From positions 216,001 to 280,000 of the forward strand of contig JAFFSR010000095.1 in NCBI GenBank assembly GCA_017163975.1: 64,000 nt of DNA, in the 5' to 3' direction. Below are positions 1 to 10,333 of this stretch, piece by piece. The DNA is from Anastatus disparis. Its lineage: Eukaryota > Arthropoda > Insecta > Hymenoptera > Eupelmidae. The position numbers were made by a program, and so were the translations under genes. How positions within the stretch are numbered: the first letter of the stretch is position 1; the number at the start of each line of letters is the position of its first letter. Under the pieces are notes generated by a model. That model was not told where the DNA came from, did not search any database, and was given only the letters and a program-made list of their open reading frames with translations.

Positions 1-1048
1 ATACAGCTATATTTAGCTGGAATATAGCTATATTCATCTCGATTTTTTAGGTAAAAATCCAGTTATTTTTTAGGTAAAAATCCAGTTAATATTTTGAGTC
101 TCTTGTAACAGCGGAAAATATAACTGTATTTTCAGCTGTATTTTTAGCTGTATTTTTAACTGTATTTTTAGCTAATTTTTTGAGCTAATCGTTTTCGACG
201 AGGATAACAATAGCTGATAATATAGCTAAATTTTCAGTTATATTTTTAGCTGTATTTTTAGCTTAAATTATTTTATAATTTCACGGAATAATAACTCGTT
301 AGATATTTTCCTGTAAAAGAAAGTTCCAAAAATGAGGTGAACCTCTTAGTGTCAGCTCTCCGAAGATCGAAGAGCTTCTACGTTTTGGTACAAAGTATCT
401 TGCTCTTTTATACCTGCGTCCTCAAAATTTGTCGATGGAATCGTAAAATTTAGAGAAACGCCACCTTGCGACGTAGCATTAATCAATAATTAAAGACAGG
501 TAAGTTCACTTCACGTCGCTAGATGGCGGATCTCTAAATTTTACGATTCCATTAACAAATTTTGAGGCCATAGGTATAAAAGAGCAAGATACTTTGTGCC
601 AAAATGTAGAAGCTCTTCGATCTTCGGAGAGCTGACACTACGAGGTTTACCTCATTTTTGGAACTTTCTTTTACAGGAAAATAACTAACGAGTTATTATT
701 CCGTGAAATTATAAAATAATTTAAGCTAAAAATACAGCTAAAAATATAACTGAAAATTTAGCTATATTATCAGATATTGTTATCCTCGTCGAAAACGATT
801 AGCTCAAAAAATTAGCTAAAAATACAGTTAAAAATACAGCTAAAAATACAGCTGAAAATACAGTTATATTTTTCGCTGTTACAAGAGACTCAAAATATTA
901 ACTGGATTTTTACCTAAAAAATAACTGGATTTTTACCTAAAAAATCCAGATAAATATAGCTATATTCCAGCTAAATATAGCTATATTTTTAGCTGCATTT
1001 TTAGCTATATTTTTAGCTAATTTTTTTAGCTAAACGTTTTTGACGGGG
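1..1048. repeat. Large palindromic (foldback) element, copy 1, left tip outside the window
   Basis: Two long arms, rich in short units such as TAGCTGTATTTTTAG and AGGTAAAAATCCAGTTATT, are inverted copies of each other around a central loop near 470-535. The right end reads AGCTAAACGTTTTTGACGGGG (1028-1048). A complete copy lies at 60447-61630, in the opposite orientation as judged by the loop. Each arm carries a TATAAAAGAGC box. No open reading frame is seen. By comparison with the complete copy, about the first 55 bases lie outside the window. The class is not recognised; the ends and lack of coding capacity suit a non-autonomous DNA transposon. Confidence 0.8.
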
Positions 1049-1379
1049 TTCTTACAGATATTTACAATTTTTCACATTTATTAACAGTTATTAACATTTT
1101 TTCACATTTACAAAATTTTTCGCGTATTTATAAAAAAAACGATTAAGGTAAAGTAAGGTAATTTGGGACAACGTTCAACTTAGGACATAATTCTGGACAT
1201 CAATAAAGATTGCTATTTTTAAATATGATAATATGAAAAATATTAAAAAGTAAAATTATTCATAGTGAACTAAGCTGTTGTTTATACGAATAATTACTTT
1301 ATATAATTAAATAAAAATTTAAAAATAATTTAAATAAATAAAAAAAATGAGGCTGTATAATAAGTTGGAAAATGACGTA
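1049..1379. other. AT-rich spacer without recognisable gene
   Basis: The stretch holds A/T-rich sequence with short repeats such as TTAACAGTTATTAAC near 1080-1100 and the phrase ATTCTGGACAT near 1190. A similar ATTCTGGACAGAAG occurs near 1743, so these may be remnants of transposon ends. Nothing coding is seen. Confidence 0.4.
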
Positions 1380-1532
1380 CAGTCGACGGTAACATATTCT
1401 ATGATAATTCTTTTTTCAAAATTTGAAAAATTAACCTATAAAAATGAGCGAACTAACGGAATCATCCAGTAAGATTACGTTATTTTGAAATTGCAGAAAA
1501 AGAATTATCATAGAATATGTTACCGTCGACTG
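1380..1532. mobile_element. 153-bp MITE with Tc1/mariner-like ends
   Basis: The terminal inverted repeats begin CAGTCGACGGTAACATATTC and are about 36 bases long on each side. The element is flanked by TA on both sides (1378-1379 and 1533-1534), as expected for Tc1/mariner target duplication. The interior has no reading frame. It is a non-autonomous element. Confidence 0.75.
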
Positions 1533-2053
1533 TATACGTATGGGCCCATCTATTGCTAAAACTGCTATTTATAGATACGATGAAAAAAAAAAGAATTCCT
1601 TTTATCACATGTAAATAATGACTTTAATTAATAATACGATAGTGAAGGATACTTTTTAGAAGTACATTCATAGTCAAAATACATTTTTTATTAATAAAAA
1701 AACATGTTTAAATTTCGCTCCCATTTTTTAAAAGGGAACCATAATTCTGGACAGAAGTCTCGCGCATGTCCCGCATTTGCTTACTGTTCTGCAGCGTTAC
1801 TCTAATTGTAGACACGTGAAAAAACATTGTCACAAATTAAAATTTTTCACAAAAATTTTCTCAAATATTATGGTAATTATATTTACTTTTTTGTATTCGT
1901 GGCTGCGGTGTATAGTATATATATAATTTGAGTGTTTTAAAACATTATTTACTTGCAAAAGTTTTAAGTTCAAACCTAACCTCTTCATGTAAGTACTACT
2001 CACTATTACATTTATGAATTATCTTAAATAATTAAATTATTTACAGATTTATA
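1533..2053. other. Non-coding spacer upstream of pogo-like gene
   Basis: AT-rich sequence with no supportable gene. It probably holds the 5' part of the pogo-like transposon, but I could not identify its terminal repeat. Confidence 0.4.
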
Positions 2054-3457
2054 ATGGGTGAACAAAATAATAAAGTAATAAACAAGAATAGAATTACAAA
2101 AACAAAACCAAATAAATCTGAAGAAAAGTGTAATGAAGTAAAAACATTAACTAGTATTAATATAAGATAAAACAAGAAAATTCAAAGCAAATAAATGCAA
2201 TGGAAAAAAATATGATAAAGAAACACTTATGAAAGCCTTAACAGCAATAGAGAATGGACAGACTCTGCGACAGGCAGCTACACTTTTTGAAATACCAAAG
2301 TCAACACTACATGCTAAATTCAGTTGTTGTGTACCAATCGACTGTGCTAGAGGTGCACCAACTATTTTAAGTGCCAAAGAAGAATTAGAAATAGTTGAAT
2401 GGATTATACTGTGCAGAAAGAGGATTTCCTGTCACAAAAAGTTATTTATTAGATTGCGTACAGAAATTTATAATTGCAGAGAAGAGAAAGAATACTTTTA
2501 AAGACAACAGGCCAGGTAAACACTGGTACGTTTGAGAATAGCTCAAAACCTCACCTCGAGCAGAGCCTCTGTTACTGAAGGAGACCTCAAAAATTGGTTT
2601 TCAACTGTAAAAAGTTATTTAGAGAAAAAAGATTTAATTAATGTTAAACCAGAAAGAATTTTCAATTTGGATGAATCTTCATTCAATTTAGTACCAAAAG
2701 ATAATATGCTTCAGGACAGATACTTCCTCCTATGGTACTCTTTGATTTGAAAACTATTTATAGTTAATAGCATATCAAAAGGCTGGAGCATAGGACATAG
2801 TGACAGAGGTTGGATGACATCGGAGACCTTTTATATAGTAAATATCTTTTACAAGTGGCTGATAGGTAATGAAGTGGAGTTTCCAATAATTCTGTACGTA
2901 GATGGTCATGCCTCTCATCTCACTTTGCCCTTAATAAATTTCTGCAAAGAATTTAAAATAGAACTAATAGCACTATACCCTAATGCCACCCATATAATCC
3001 AGCCTTTGGATGTGGCTCTATTCCATCCATTGAAAGAGGCATACAAAAGTACTCTAAGAACATGGAGGATTGACAATAATATAGTTGATGTTAAAAAATC
3101 AATGTTCGCTGGTATTTTAAAAAAGGCTCTTGATTCTATTGATGTGACAGAGACAATAAAAAATGGATTCAGGGCATGTGGGTTATATCCATTTGAATTG
3201 AGTGCAGTTAATTATGATATTTTAAATAAAAAAAAAGAAAAAGAATCCCAGATCTTCATCTGAACAGTTATAGAAAGTGTAAGCAGTTTGATGAACAATA
3301 AATTATTGCATGTAATTTATTCAAACAGAATGTTATTTCTGCTGAAACTTTAAAAACATTCAAGCACAATGAATTTGAAGAGTTGTGGAAAGGTGAAGAC
3401 AGTCAAAAAGGACTTTTTGAATATTGGAGAGCATTGAAGAAATTTTGTGGTATTTAG
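2054..3457 (+). pseudogene. pogo/Tigger-like transposase, broken
   Basis: The N-terminal part (2054-2500) contains a Psq/CENP-B type helix-turn-helix with the phrases ALTAIENGQTLRQAA and IPKSTLHAKF. The DDE part follows: NLDESSF near 2668 (first Asp), YVDGHASH near 2897 (second Asp) and IIQPLDVALFHPLKEAY near 2996 (third Asp). A conserved tail with ETLKTF and WRALKKF ends at TAG 3455-3457. The frame is broken at least between 2170 and 2229, near 2500 and between 2750 and 2814, so no full-length transposase can be made. The family mobilises pogo elements by cut-and-paste into TA. Downstream acidic exons and the lysine-rich tail at 5489-5918 probably belong to the same gene. Confidence 0.8.
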
Positions 3458-4656
3458 TATACTAATTACTTTTAATTTTCCATAACATTTTATTGTACAT
3501 ATAATTAATATAAAAATAATTGATTTTTTATTTAACAATTTTTAATTATACTAATAAAAATGATTGTATGATTTTATACTATTTTAAAAAAATGATATTG
3601 ATTTTAATTGTATAGAATGTAATGAAGACGAAGCCAATGTTAATGTAAATATTAGTAATAATAGCTTAGAAAGTAATAGTGTATCATCGAGTTGTTTAAA
3701 TGTTAATAATTGTAATAATATAAGTCTTCTTTAAGAAGATGTAATGAGTATTGAGGTTGTCAATGAAAGTAGTTGTGTAGAAGTTCCTATCGAGTGCCCC
3801 ACACAGCATGAAAGGTTGCTGCAAAGTTTCAGTAATGATAATTTCATTACTGAAACCTTGCAGCAACCTTTCATGCTGTGTGGGGCAGTAACTTCAGTCA
3901 TGATCAAAATGAGTGGTCAATTCCTATAACGGAGGATGATCTTTTGGAGTACAATGTATTATCCAATTTCAATAGTTCTAAAGGTAAACAATATTATTTT
4001 ATTATTTGCTATTATTTTACATGAATAAGTCAGTTGCCATAATTATCATAACATGTTCTTTTTTAAAACAAAGTATGTCTTCTACGGATTCCATACAAAA
4101 TGATTCAATAGAAAATAATGTATTTGAAGTTTTAGATTTTACTAGTACGGAGGGTAAGATATTTATTAATTTCAATTTATTATCTTCTATAAAATTATCA
4201 GTAAATAAAATAAATAATTAAATTTCAGAAAAAAACACTGTTAATCAAATAAATGAAAATAATAATGAACAAAATGAGAATGTTCATTCCGTATTGAAAA
4301 AAATGTTACCATTTGGTGATACAACTAAAATCTCTAGTATTGATGAGCACCTTAGTGTTGATGATCAAACAAATGAAAAATTAAAGTCTGAATTGTATGA
4401 GAATGTTCCTTGTGTAATGGAAGAAGAAAAATTATCCAATTTTACAATATCAAATAATCAGAATGATTCATATCATTGTAGTTATCATCAGACATCTAAT
4501 AATGTTAAAGGTTTGTATATTAAATGTCGGATAATGTAATAATTATTTATTAATACTTAATTATTGATTTTTTTCTATTACAGACGAAATTCTTGACTTG
4601 TCAGTTAATTCTGTTTGTGACATGGAAAATGAAAAAAATAAAACAATTAAATACTT
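3458..4656 (+). pseudogene. Intron-bearing acidic region of the pogo-like gene
   Basis: Short open stretches rich in Asn, Ser, Glu and Asp are separated by plausible introns. There is an acceptor ATTGTATAG at about 3616, a donor AAAGGTAAAC near 3984, an acceptor AAACAAAG near 4073, a donor AGGGTAAGAT near 4153, an acceptor AAATTTCAG near 4229, a donor AAAGGTTTGT near 4509 and an acceptor CTATTACAG near 4583. The content resembles the low-complexity C-terminal portion of pogo-like transposases rather than a known domain. The hairpin at 3797-3885 interrupts one exon. Exon assignment is inferred from splice-site consensus only. Confidence 0.4.
3797..3885. mobile_element. 89-bp near-perfect hairpin element
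   Basis: The two halves are almost exact inverted copies (arms of about 42 bases, loop of a few bases), starting CCCCACACAGCATGAAAGG and ending with its complement. It lies inside an exon of the pogo-like gene. The same terminal motif, CCCAYACAGCATGAAAGG, bounds the 3-kb element at 38189-41278, so this is likely a minimal member of that family. Confidence 0.7.
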
Positions 4657-5500
4657 CCCATATGGAAAAAATTTTTGGATATAATTGTAAATAACTGTTA
4701 ATAACTGTAAATAAATGTAAATAAATGTAAATAACTGTAGAAAAGTGTTAAAAAATGTGGGAATTGAGACATAAATAACAGTTATTTACAATTATTTACT
4801 GTTATTTACACTTATTTACAGTTATTAACTGTTATTTACACTTATTAACTGTTATTTACACTTATTTGCAGTTATTTATATTTATTTACAGTTATTTACA
4901 TTTATTCACTTTTTTCACAATTATTTACAGTTATTTACGATTATTTATAGTTTTTTACAATTATTTGCAGTTATTTACATTTTCGAAAATTATCACAAAT
5001 TTATTCAATAATTTTATATATAGGCGAAAATTTTTAAAAATGTGAATAACTGTAAATAATTGTAAAAAAACTATGGAAAATTGTAAATAGTTGTAAATAA
5101 TTATAAATAACTGTAAATAACTGTAAAAAACTGTAAATAACTGTAAATAACTATAAATAATTGTAAATAATTATTAATAACATTAAATTATCCACTAATT
5201 CAAAAACTTTTGAAAATGTAAATAACTGTAAATAATTATGAATAACTGTAAATAATTATGAATAATTGTAAATAATTATAAAAAACTGTAAATAATTGTA
5301 AATAATTGTAAATAACTGTAAATAACAGTTAATAACAGTTAATAACTGTAAATAACTGTAAATAATAGTAATTAATAATAAATAATAGTAAATAACTGTA
5401 AATAACTATTATTTATGTCTCAATTCCTACATTTTTTAACAGTTATTTACAATTATTTACTATTATTTACAGTTTTTCACATAAATTATTTCCATATGGG
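4657..5500. mobile_element. 844-bp AT-rich palindromic element with CCCATATGG ends
   Basis: The termini are CCCATATGGAAA (4657) and its complement (to 5500). A second inverted pair, GAATTGAGACATAAATAA near 4762 and its complement near 5403, lies inside. The body consists of dozens of degenerate ATTTACAGTT / AACTGTAAAT units, switching strand at the centre. It separates the acidic exons of the pogo-like gene from its lysine-rich tail. No coding content. Confidence 0.7.
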
Positions 5501-5918
5501 TTTTAAAAAGGTTTTCACTATTCCAAATTTTAATATAAAGAAAAAGAAAAAGAAAAATAAAATTGCACCAGTCTCAACTCGAGATGATTTACTAGAAGTT
5601 CTAAATAAAAAAGAAAATGACAAAAAATTAAAGGAACGTCAAGTTTGGGAAAATAAAAAACAAAAAGAGAGAGTAAAAAAATTAAAAGAAGAAGAGCAAA
5701 ATATTAACAAGAAATTTTAAGAAAACAAGAAGCAATTGCTTCAAGAAAAAAAAACTATTAATTTAGAATCTAAGAAGATAACAAAAATGTTAAAATTACC
5801 AATAAATAAAGAGAACATAGTTAATTTAGAAAGCAAAAAAAAAAGTTTGGATGACCGATTACAAGAAATAGAAAAATTATTGATAAACTATGAAATGAAA
5901 ACTTTACAAAAAAAAAAT
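5489..5918 (+). pseudogene. Lysine-rich C-terminal tail of pogo-like transposase
   Basis: After the palindrome the sequence encodes FKKVFTIPNF, then a KKKKKK stretch, then IAPVSTRDDLLEVL and a charged coiled-coil-like tail of Lys/Glu/Arg. This arrangement (basic patch, a short conserved strand, charged coiled coil) is typical of the end of Tigger/pogo transposases. The frame stops at 5718-5720 and continues out of phase to about 5918. The assignment rests on composition and context, not on a catalytic motif. Confidence 0.5.
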
Positions 5919-6015
5919 TAAAATAAAACAAGAACTGTAAATTATTATTCATATTATATTTTCATATAACAGTATTATGTAAAAAAATATTCTGTAAGAA
6001 TTATATTAAAAAATT

Positions 6016-6076
6016 ATTGAGTAGGCCGGATTCGCTGTCCTTGTCTAATTGAGATTTTTGTTATTTATACAAGTAT
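6016..6076. mobile_element. Fragment of the TTAA-flanked MITE family
   Basis: AGGCCGGATTCGCTGTCC and the following bases match the complement of the right end of the 385-bp elements at 7396-7780 and 58460-58844. The match stops exactly where the copia LTR begins (6077), so the copia element inserted into a MITE copy. Confidence 0.65.
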
Positions 6077-6352
6077 TGTTAAATTGAGTTATGTAACAAT
6101 TAATAAAAAAGCGTTATGACAATATATAAATGAGTTTGATCTTTATTTAATAAGTACAGAGTAGCTACAGTGTATGTATATGCGCAAGAGAAGAGCGACT
6201 AGCTCAGGCACAGTGAGAAGCACGACTACGACTGACGCCTCACATTCAAAGTAACTAACGGCTCTCACCAACATGTATTAATCACGCACACACTCATACA
6301 CACAGCAATACAGAGAGAGAATATGAGAACCAATATATTTACATTTCTAACA
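6077..6352 (-). repeat. 3' LTR of a Ty1/copia retrotransposon
   Basis: Read on the minus strand, the segment begins TGTTAGAAATG next to a polypurine tract (complement of 6353-6364) and ends TTTAACA, giving the expected TG...CA with short inverted ends. It holds AATAAAG near its 3' part, usable as a polyadenylation signal. Length is 276 bases. No matching 5' LTR is in the window. Confidence 0.75.
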
Positions 6353-7273
6353 CTCCCCCTGTTCGAATAATCTCTCTTCCAAAACATTCATCATCCTCTT
6401 TAAAACATCGAACTGCGATTTAGCAAGACTCTTTGTAAGAATGTCAGCCAACTGTTCTTTAGTACTAACATTCTTAACAATCACGGTGCCATTTTCTACT
6501 TGTTCTCTTATAAAATGAAACCGGAGTTCAATATGCTTATTGCCTCTATTATTACTTGGGTGCTTAGATAATTCAATTGCACTTCTATTATCCACAAACA
6601 AATCACAACCCTGTGTACATTCAACCCCTATTTCATTTAAGAACCTTTTCAACCACACAAGTTCCTTACATGCCTCACACGCAGCAACGTATTCCGCTTC
6701 AGTTGTACTTTGCGCTACAATACTTTGTTTTCTCGAAAACCATATAACCGGTGCTGAAGCACATAAAATAACACAACCACTTGTAGACTTTCTTGTGTCT
6801 AAACAACCAGCAAAATCTGCATCTGCATATGAAATCGGAGACATGTTAACAGAACTACCATTGTATAAAATTCCTACATTACTCGTCTTAATCAAATATC
6901 TAAAAACACGTTTCAAACATTTAACATGAGTTACATTAAAATTATTTACAAATCTACTCAATGTATTTACAATATAGGATATATCTGTTCTTGTAACATT
7001 AGCCAGAAACAATAAAGAACCGATAGCCTCTCTATACGGATAATTAACATATTTGTCATTATTGTACGATTTACATAAAATCAAACCTAGTTCAGCAGGC
7101 GTATCAGTGGGATTCGCAGTATCCATATTAAACCTTCTAATAATCTTTTTACAATAACATTCCTGATTTATAAAAATCGTTTTCTTATCTAAATCTTTAT
7201 TAATTTGAATTCCCACGAATATACCAACCGGACCAACAGTTGCCTCAAAACTATCACACAAATCTTTAATCAC
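6347..7273 (-). pseudogene. copia Pol C-terminus: end of reverse transcriptase plus RNase H
   Basis: The 308-residue frame begins within the C-terminal part of a copia reverse transcriptase (DLCDSFEATVGPVGIFVG) and continues into the Ty1/copia linker (YREAIGSLLFLANVTRTDI). It then reads into RNase H with SYADADFAGC, KSTSGCVI, QSTTEAEY, DNRSAIEL and KHIELRFHFIRE. The stop codon lies in the LTR, as is usual for copia. Gag, protease, integrase and the RT active site are missing on the 5' side, so this is a 5'-truncated relic. The frame itself is open. Confidence 0.9.
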
Positions 7274-7375
7274 ATTCTGTGAGTAATCATGTAAGTTTAC
7301 AGTACAATTCTTTTCTTAATAGAATATGATCTTTAACAGAAATTTTAATTTTTACTTTTTCTTTTTGATTTCAGA

Positions 7376-8064
7376 ATGGATTTATTAACACTTAACGGCA
7401 GGCCGGAGTAGAACCTGATACCGACCGAGTAACAATTGAGTTGTTTGTTATTTACTCAAGTATTAATCGGTGTATCTTCAAAATAAAGGTTGATCGCAAT
7501 AGATATTATTATTATGAATATCTATGCACAAGAAAAAAAAAATCTACCGATTTGTTTTTGAGAAAAGTAAGGAACGCCGAAGTAAAAGATTATGTTTATA
7601 ATATTTTCGCGTTCCTTACTTTTCTCAAAAACAAAGCGATAGATTTTTTTTTTCTTGTGCATAAATATTTGTAATAATAATATCTATTGCGCTTAACCTT
7701 CAATTTGCAGATACACCGATTAATACTTGAGTAAATAACAAAAATGTTAATTAGACAAGGACAGCGAATCCGGCCTGTTCTTAATAAGATTGCTGGAAGC
7801 GACTTCTTGCCAGGGAATAAAGTTACAGACTTGGAAAAAGATCACCAGTTCATGGTGACAGCACTTAAAGAGGTGAAGACACGATATGGTGTCAAGATTG
7901 TAGCAGAATTTGAGCAAAGTTTTCAAGTATTCCAACCAGAGAAGATTTCATCAGCAATTCTAAAAGATGAAGAATTTTTTTACAAACCCTGCGGTGAAGT
8001 AAACAAACTACGTTTATTTGCAATGTATTTGGGAGGAACTTCTTTCAAATTCGATCGGGTATAA
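7376..8064 (+). pseudogene. Element A gene 1: small protein, possible OB-fold type, split by a MITE
   Basis: A short ATG-initiated stretch (from 7376, directly after TTTCAG, which could be a splice acceptor) is cut at a TTAA by the MITE 7396-7780. The coding sequence resumes at 7785 in the matching frame and runs to 8064. The body has VTDLEKDHQFMVTALKEV, KTRYGVKIVAEF and FQVFQPEKISSAIL. From memory of insect genomes, such small proteins (LxxGxxY...V.TRYG..I...L/F....FLP.R) resemble single OB-fold, ssDNA-binding-like proteins linked to mobile elements. That assignment is tentative. It heads the virus-like block A. Apart from the insertion the frame is open. Confidence 0.5.
7396..7780. mobile_element. 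385-bp foldback MITE in a TTAA site, copy 1
   Basis: TTAA flanks the element at 7392-7395 and 7781-7784. The ends are CGGCAGGCCGG on the left and the complement of GAACAGGCCGG on the right. The interior is a long imperfect palindrome: the half starting GTTATTTACTCAAGTATTAA (near 7448) recurs inverted near 7740. A copy of identical length is at 58460-58844. TTAA duplication points to piggyBac or Kolobok-type mobilisation; no transposase is encoded. Confidence 0.85.
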
Positions 8065-8386
8065 AAAATATATCTACGAAATGATTTTTAAAACTATTCA
8101 TTGTAACTTGTACATAATAATACGTAAATAAATAAAAATATGTTAACATTACACATTTGTTTTTTATTTATCATCACGACCTATGGTTATAATTACATTA
8201 AATTACCATAATAAAATATATTACAATATTCTATTTAAATATATCTAAATAATATAAACAAAATACAATTGAATTTATTATTCATTACACTATTATATTG
8301 AAAAATACACTTTAATTTTTTCAAACAATCTCATTTTTATCCATCCAACTATTATGTTTGTTACTTAGACCTAACCATCAACTTCT
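8065..8386. other. Non-coding spacer in element A
   Basis: AT-rich sequence between convergent genes, with no supportable reading frame or clear repeat. The convergent arrangement suggests it holds transcript ends for both sides (AATAAA-like strings near 8128). Confidence 0.4.
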
Positions 8387-8599
8387 TCAACTTCTAACAA
8401 AATCAACTTCTTTCTGTAGGATATTATTTAATGAATTCAAACTAATCGCATCATTTGGATGATTAGCCTCTCCAATATTGCAAAGCCGCTTATTTTCTAA
8501 ATCAAAATTACCATCTGATGTAAAATTGAATCTAATACCTCGAGGACCACGACTCACTTGCAAGCCCTCAAGTTTTCTTCCAAACACATCGAGACTCAT
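8387..8599 (-). CDS. Element A: fibre-like or structural small protein
   Basis: A 70-residue frame starts MSLDVFGRKLEGL, followed by a Gly-rich phrase RGPRGIRFNFTSDG and then NFDLENKRLCNIGEANHPNDAISLNSL. The pattern (short collagen-like GPRG, then D.DN.RLCN......DA.....L) resembles N-terminal anchors of fibre or tail-type proteins in virus-like elements of insects and cnidarians. It ends after about 70 residues, short for such proteins, so the C-terminus is probably lost. It is in the same frame as the gene upstream on the minus strand but separated by a stop and its own Met. Confidence 0.4.
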   Translation of the reverse strand: MSLDVFGRKLEGLQVSRGPRGIRFNFTSDGNFDLENKRLCNIGEANHPNDAISLNSLNNILQKEVDFVRS

Positions 8600-8644
8600 G
8601 TTACTACTATTGGTTTGAGAATTGTGTACGTCCTCTATAATTGA

Positions 8645-9571
8645 TTAAATTTCATTATTATGATTATTATTTCCAGCAGATCGTTCGGCTATTAATAATC
8701 GCAGTCTTTCGACAAGCTCATTTGGATCATCCCAGTAGACTAGATCTATGGAAGTATTCTTTTTTGCTATTTTGTATTTAGGTATGAGACCCCCTCCGCT
8801 GGTAGACATTCTACTGCGATCACTGCGGAACATTGGTGCTATGATTTTTGAATATTTTCAACTCTTCGAAGAGCGTATATTCTCACTTTTGCTATGTCTT
8901 TTTTTATGGGCATTTGTTGCTTCCAGGATAATGCGATAGTTCTCGCGATCTGTTGTACTTAAAAGATTATCATCTGGTTCTTTTTTGAAAAGCAATTCCA
9001 TTAGACCACTGCTTTTAGGAAAACTTAAATCTTTCACTTTTATTAGTTTATCACCAAATTGAATTTGTGAATCACCCATCATGTATACCCCACTGACTTT
9101 TCTCACTCCGTATATGTTATCGATTTTGCTGCGGCTTCCATTTAGCATTGATAAAAAGTCTGTCGGTTCATTTTCTTTATGCGCAAATACAAATGGTAAA
9201 TGTATAGATTTGAATGATGAATTTGCAGAATTGAATGATGAATTCATCATTGTGCTATTCATTGGAGAAAAATCATCGCCATTAGAAGCATCATTATCAA
9301 ACGCATAGCCCGAGTCATTAATATCGTTTACAATATAACTTGATTCATCGAATCTCAATCTTTTTTTTGCCGATTTCCTGTTACTGTCTATAGCCGAAAT
9401 GTGATTATAACGTAACACACATTCAGTCGTCGAATCAACAAGCTTTTCAAGTGGTGTAATAAATGGTTTTAAAGTATCACCAATAACCTTTTCAAAATCA
9501 TCTCTCTCCTTTTTTAATAAAGAGTATTTTTTTAATAGCCTCACGTGCTTGTAAGAGCTCGCTAAGAACAT
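8645..9571 (-). pseudogene. Element A: conserved unknown protein with one nonsense codon
   Basis: The frame starts at 9571 with MFLASSYKHVRLLKKYSLL and has a leading coiled-coil-like region and a Ser/Asn/Asp-rich middle. A conserved block follows (VYMMGDSQIQFGDKLIKV and LMELLFKKEPDDN). After an in-frame TGA at 8858-8860 the same frame continues with VYWDDPNELVERLRLLIAER to a TAA at 8645-8647. The DDPNELVERLRLL motif recurs in uncharacterised proteins of insect and cnidarian virus-like elements, as far as I recall. No enzyme domain is recognised. Function unknown; a structural or DNA-packaging accessory role is a guess from its neighbours. Confidence 0.5.
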
Positions 9572-9637
9572 TTTTTTTTCTTAAAGTCAGGCATACTGAC
9601 AAGATGCTGTCTACAATCAAACTGCAAAGATTAAGAT

Positions 9638-10333
9638 TTATACTTCCTTTTTAATGGCAAAACAGTCAAATTCTTTTCTATATCTACCATCATTCATTGC
9701 TCTATCTTTGTCAATAACAACAAATCCATACTTGTCATCATTCCAGCATTCAGTAGAAAGATTTCGAAATTCATTTAAAGTTAAGTCATTATTCACATGG
9801 TCTTCATAGATATGTTTTAAATGAACATCATCTTGACGATAAATTACCATCAAATTAATATTGTCCCTGATGAGATGTTTCGGTATACGAGCATATGACT
9901 GACATAGATAAAAGCTATCTATACTTTTGTGTCTCCCCATACAGAAAAAAGCTTTGACGTTATCCTGCTATTTACAAGCCACATCGTCAAAAATCATAAT
10001 TGAATTAGGTAGGGCTTCATCTGGAGACACTACAGATGCATGTTTACTAAGCGGTAGATATGATGTACCTTCAATTAGCTCTAAAACTTTTTGAAGAAAT
10101 CGGTATTTTGGTTGATTTAAGGATTTAGAGTATACATACCAATTTTCAAATCTAAGACCATTAGGATGTGTAATTAGAGCCAATAAACTATTAGTTTTTT
10201 CACAATTTGATAGGCCGCAGAAAACTGCTCGTATATTATCTGGCAGTAACTCTCCGTGTCGCGTTTTTCTTTTCGTTTTCTCAAAATCAAAGTTGGCGAT
10301 GGGAAGTTTGACGTTCTGCTCAGTAAAATCCAT
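9638..10333 (-). pseudogene. Element A: packaging-type ATPase (A32/FtsK-HerA-like), inactivated
   Basis: The N-terminal half (10333 to 9968) has a P-loop-like segment AVFCGLSNCEKTNSLLAL followed by a Walker B SIMIFDDV. After an in-frame stop at 9965-9967 the frame continues through FYLCQSYARIPKHLIRDN, with a sensor-like region and NLMVIYRQDD, and ends at 9638. This order (P-loop, IxxFDD, then ...CQSY.RIPKHLIRDN) is that of A32-like genome-packaging ATPases of Polintons and related viruses. The invariant Gly before Lys of Walker A is replaced by Glu here, so two independent lesions inactivate the enzyme. It is transcribed away from the PLA2 gene, with about 98 bases between their starts, suggesting a shared divergent promoter. 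Confidence 0.75.

Noticed and set aside
4680..5480. CRISPR-like array from regularly repeated ATTTACAGTT units
   Set aside because: Units are degenerate, contiguous and inverted about a centre, with no unique spacers; the locus is eukaryotic and bounded by terminal inverted repeats.
6540..6929. 129-codon plus-strand open frame
   Set aside because: It is the shadow of the copia RNase H on the minus strand.
7441..7674. 77-codon open frame, also at 58505-58738
   Set aside because: It is the interior of the palindromic MITE; both copies keep it because the MITE is recent, and it resembles no protein.
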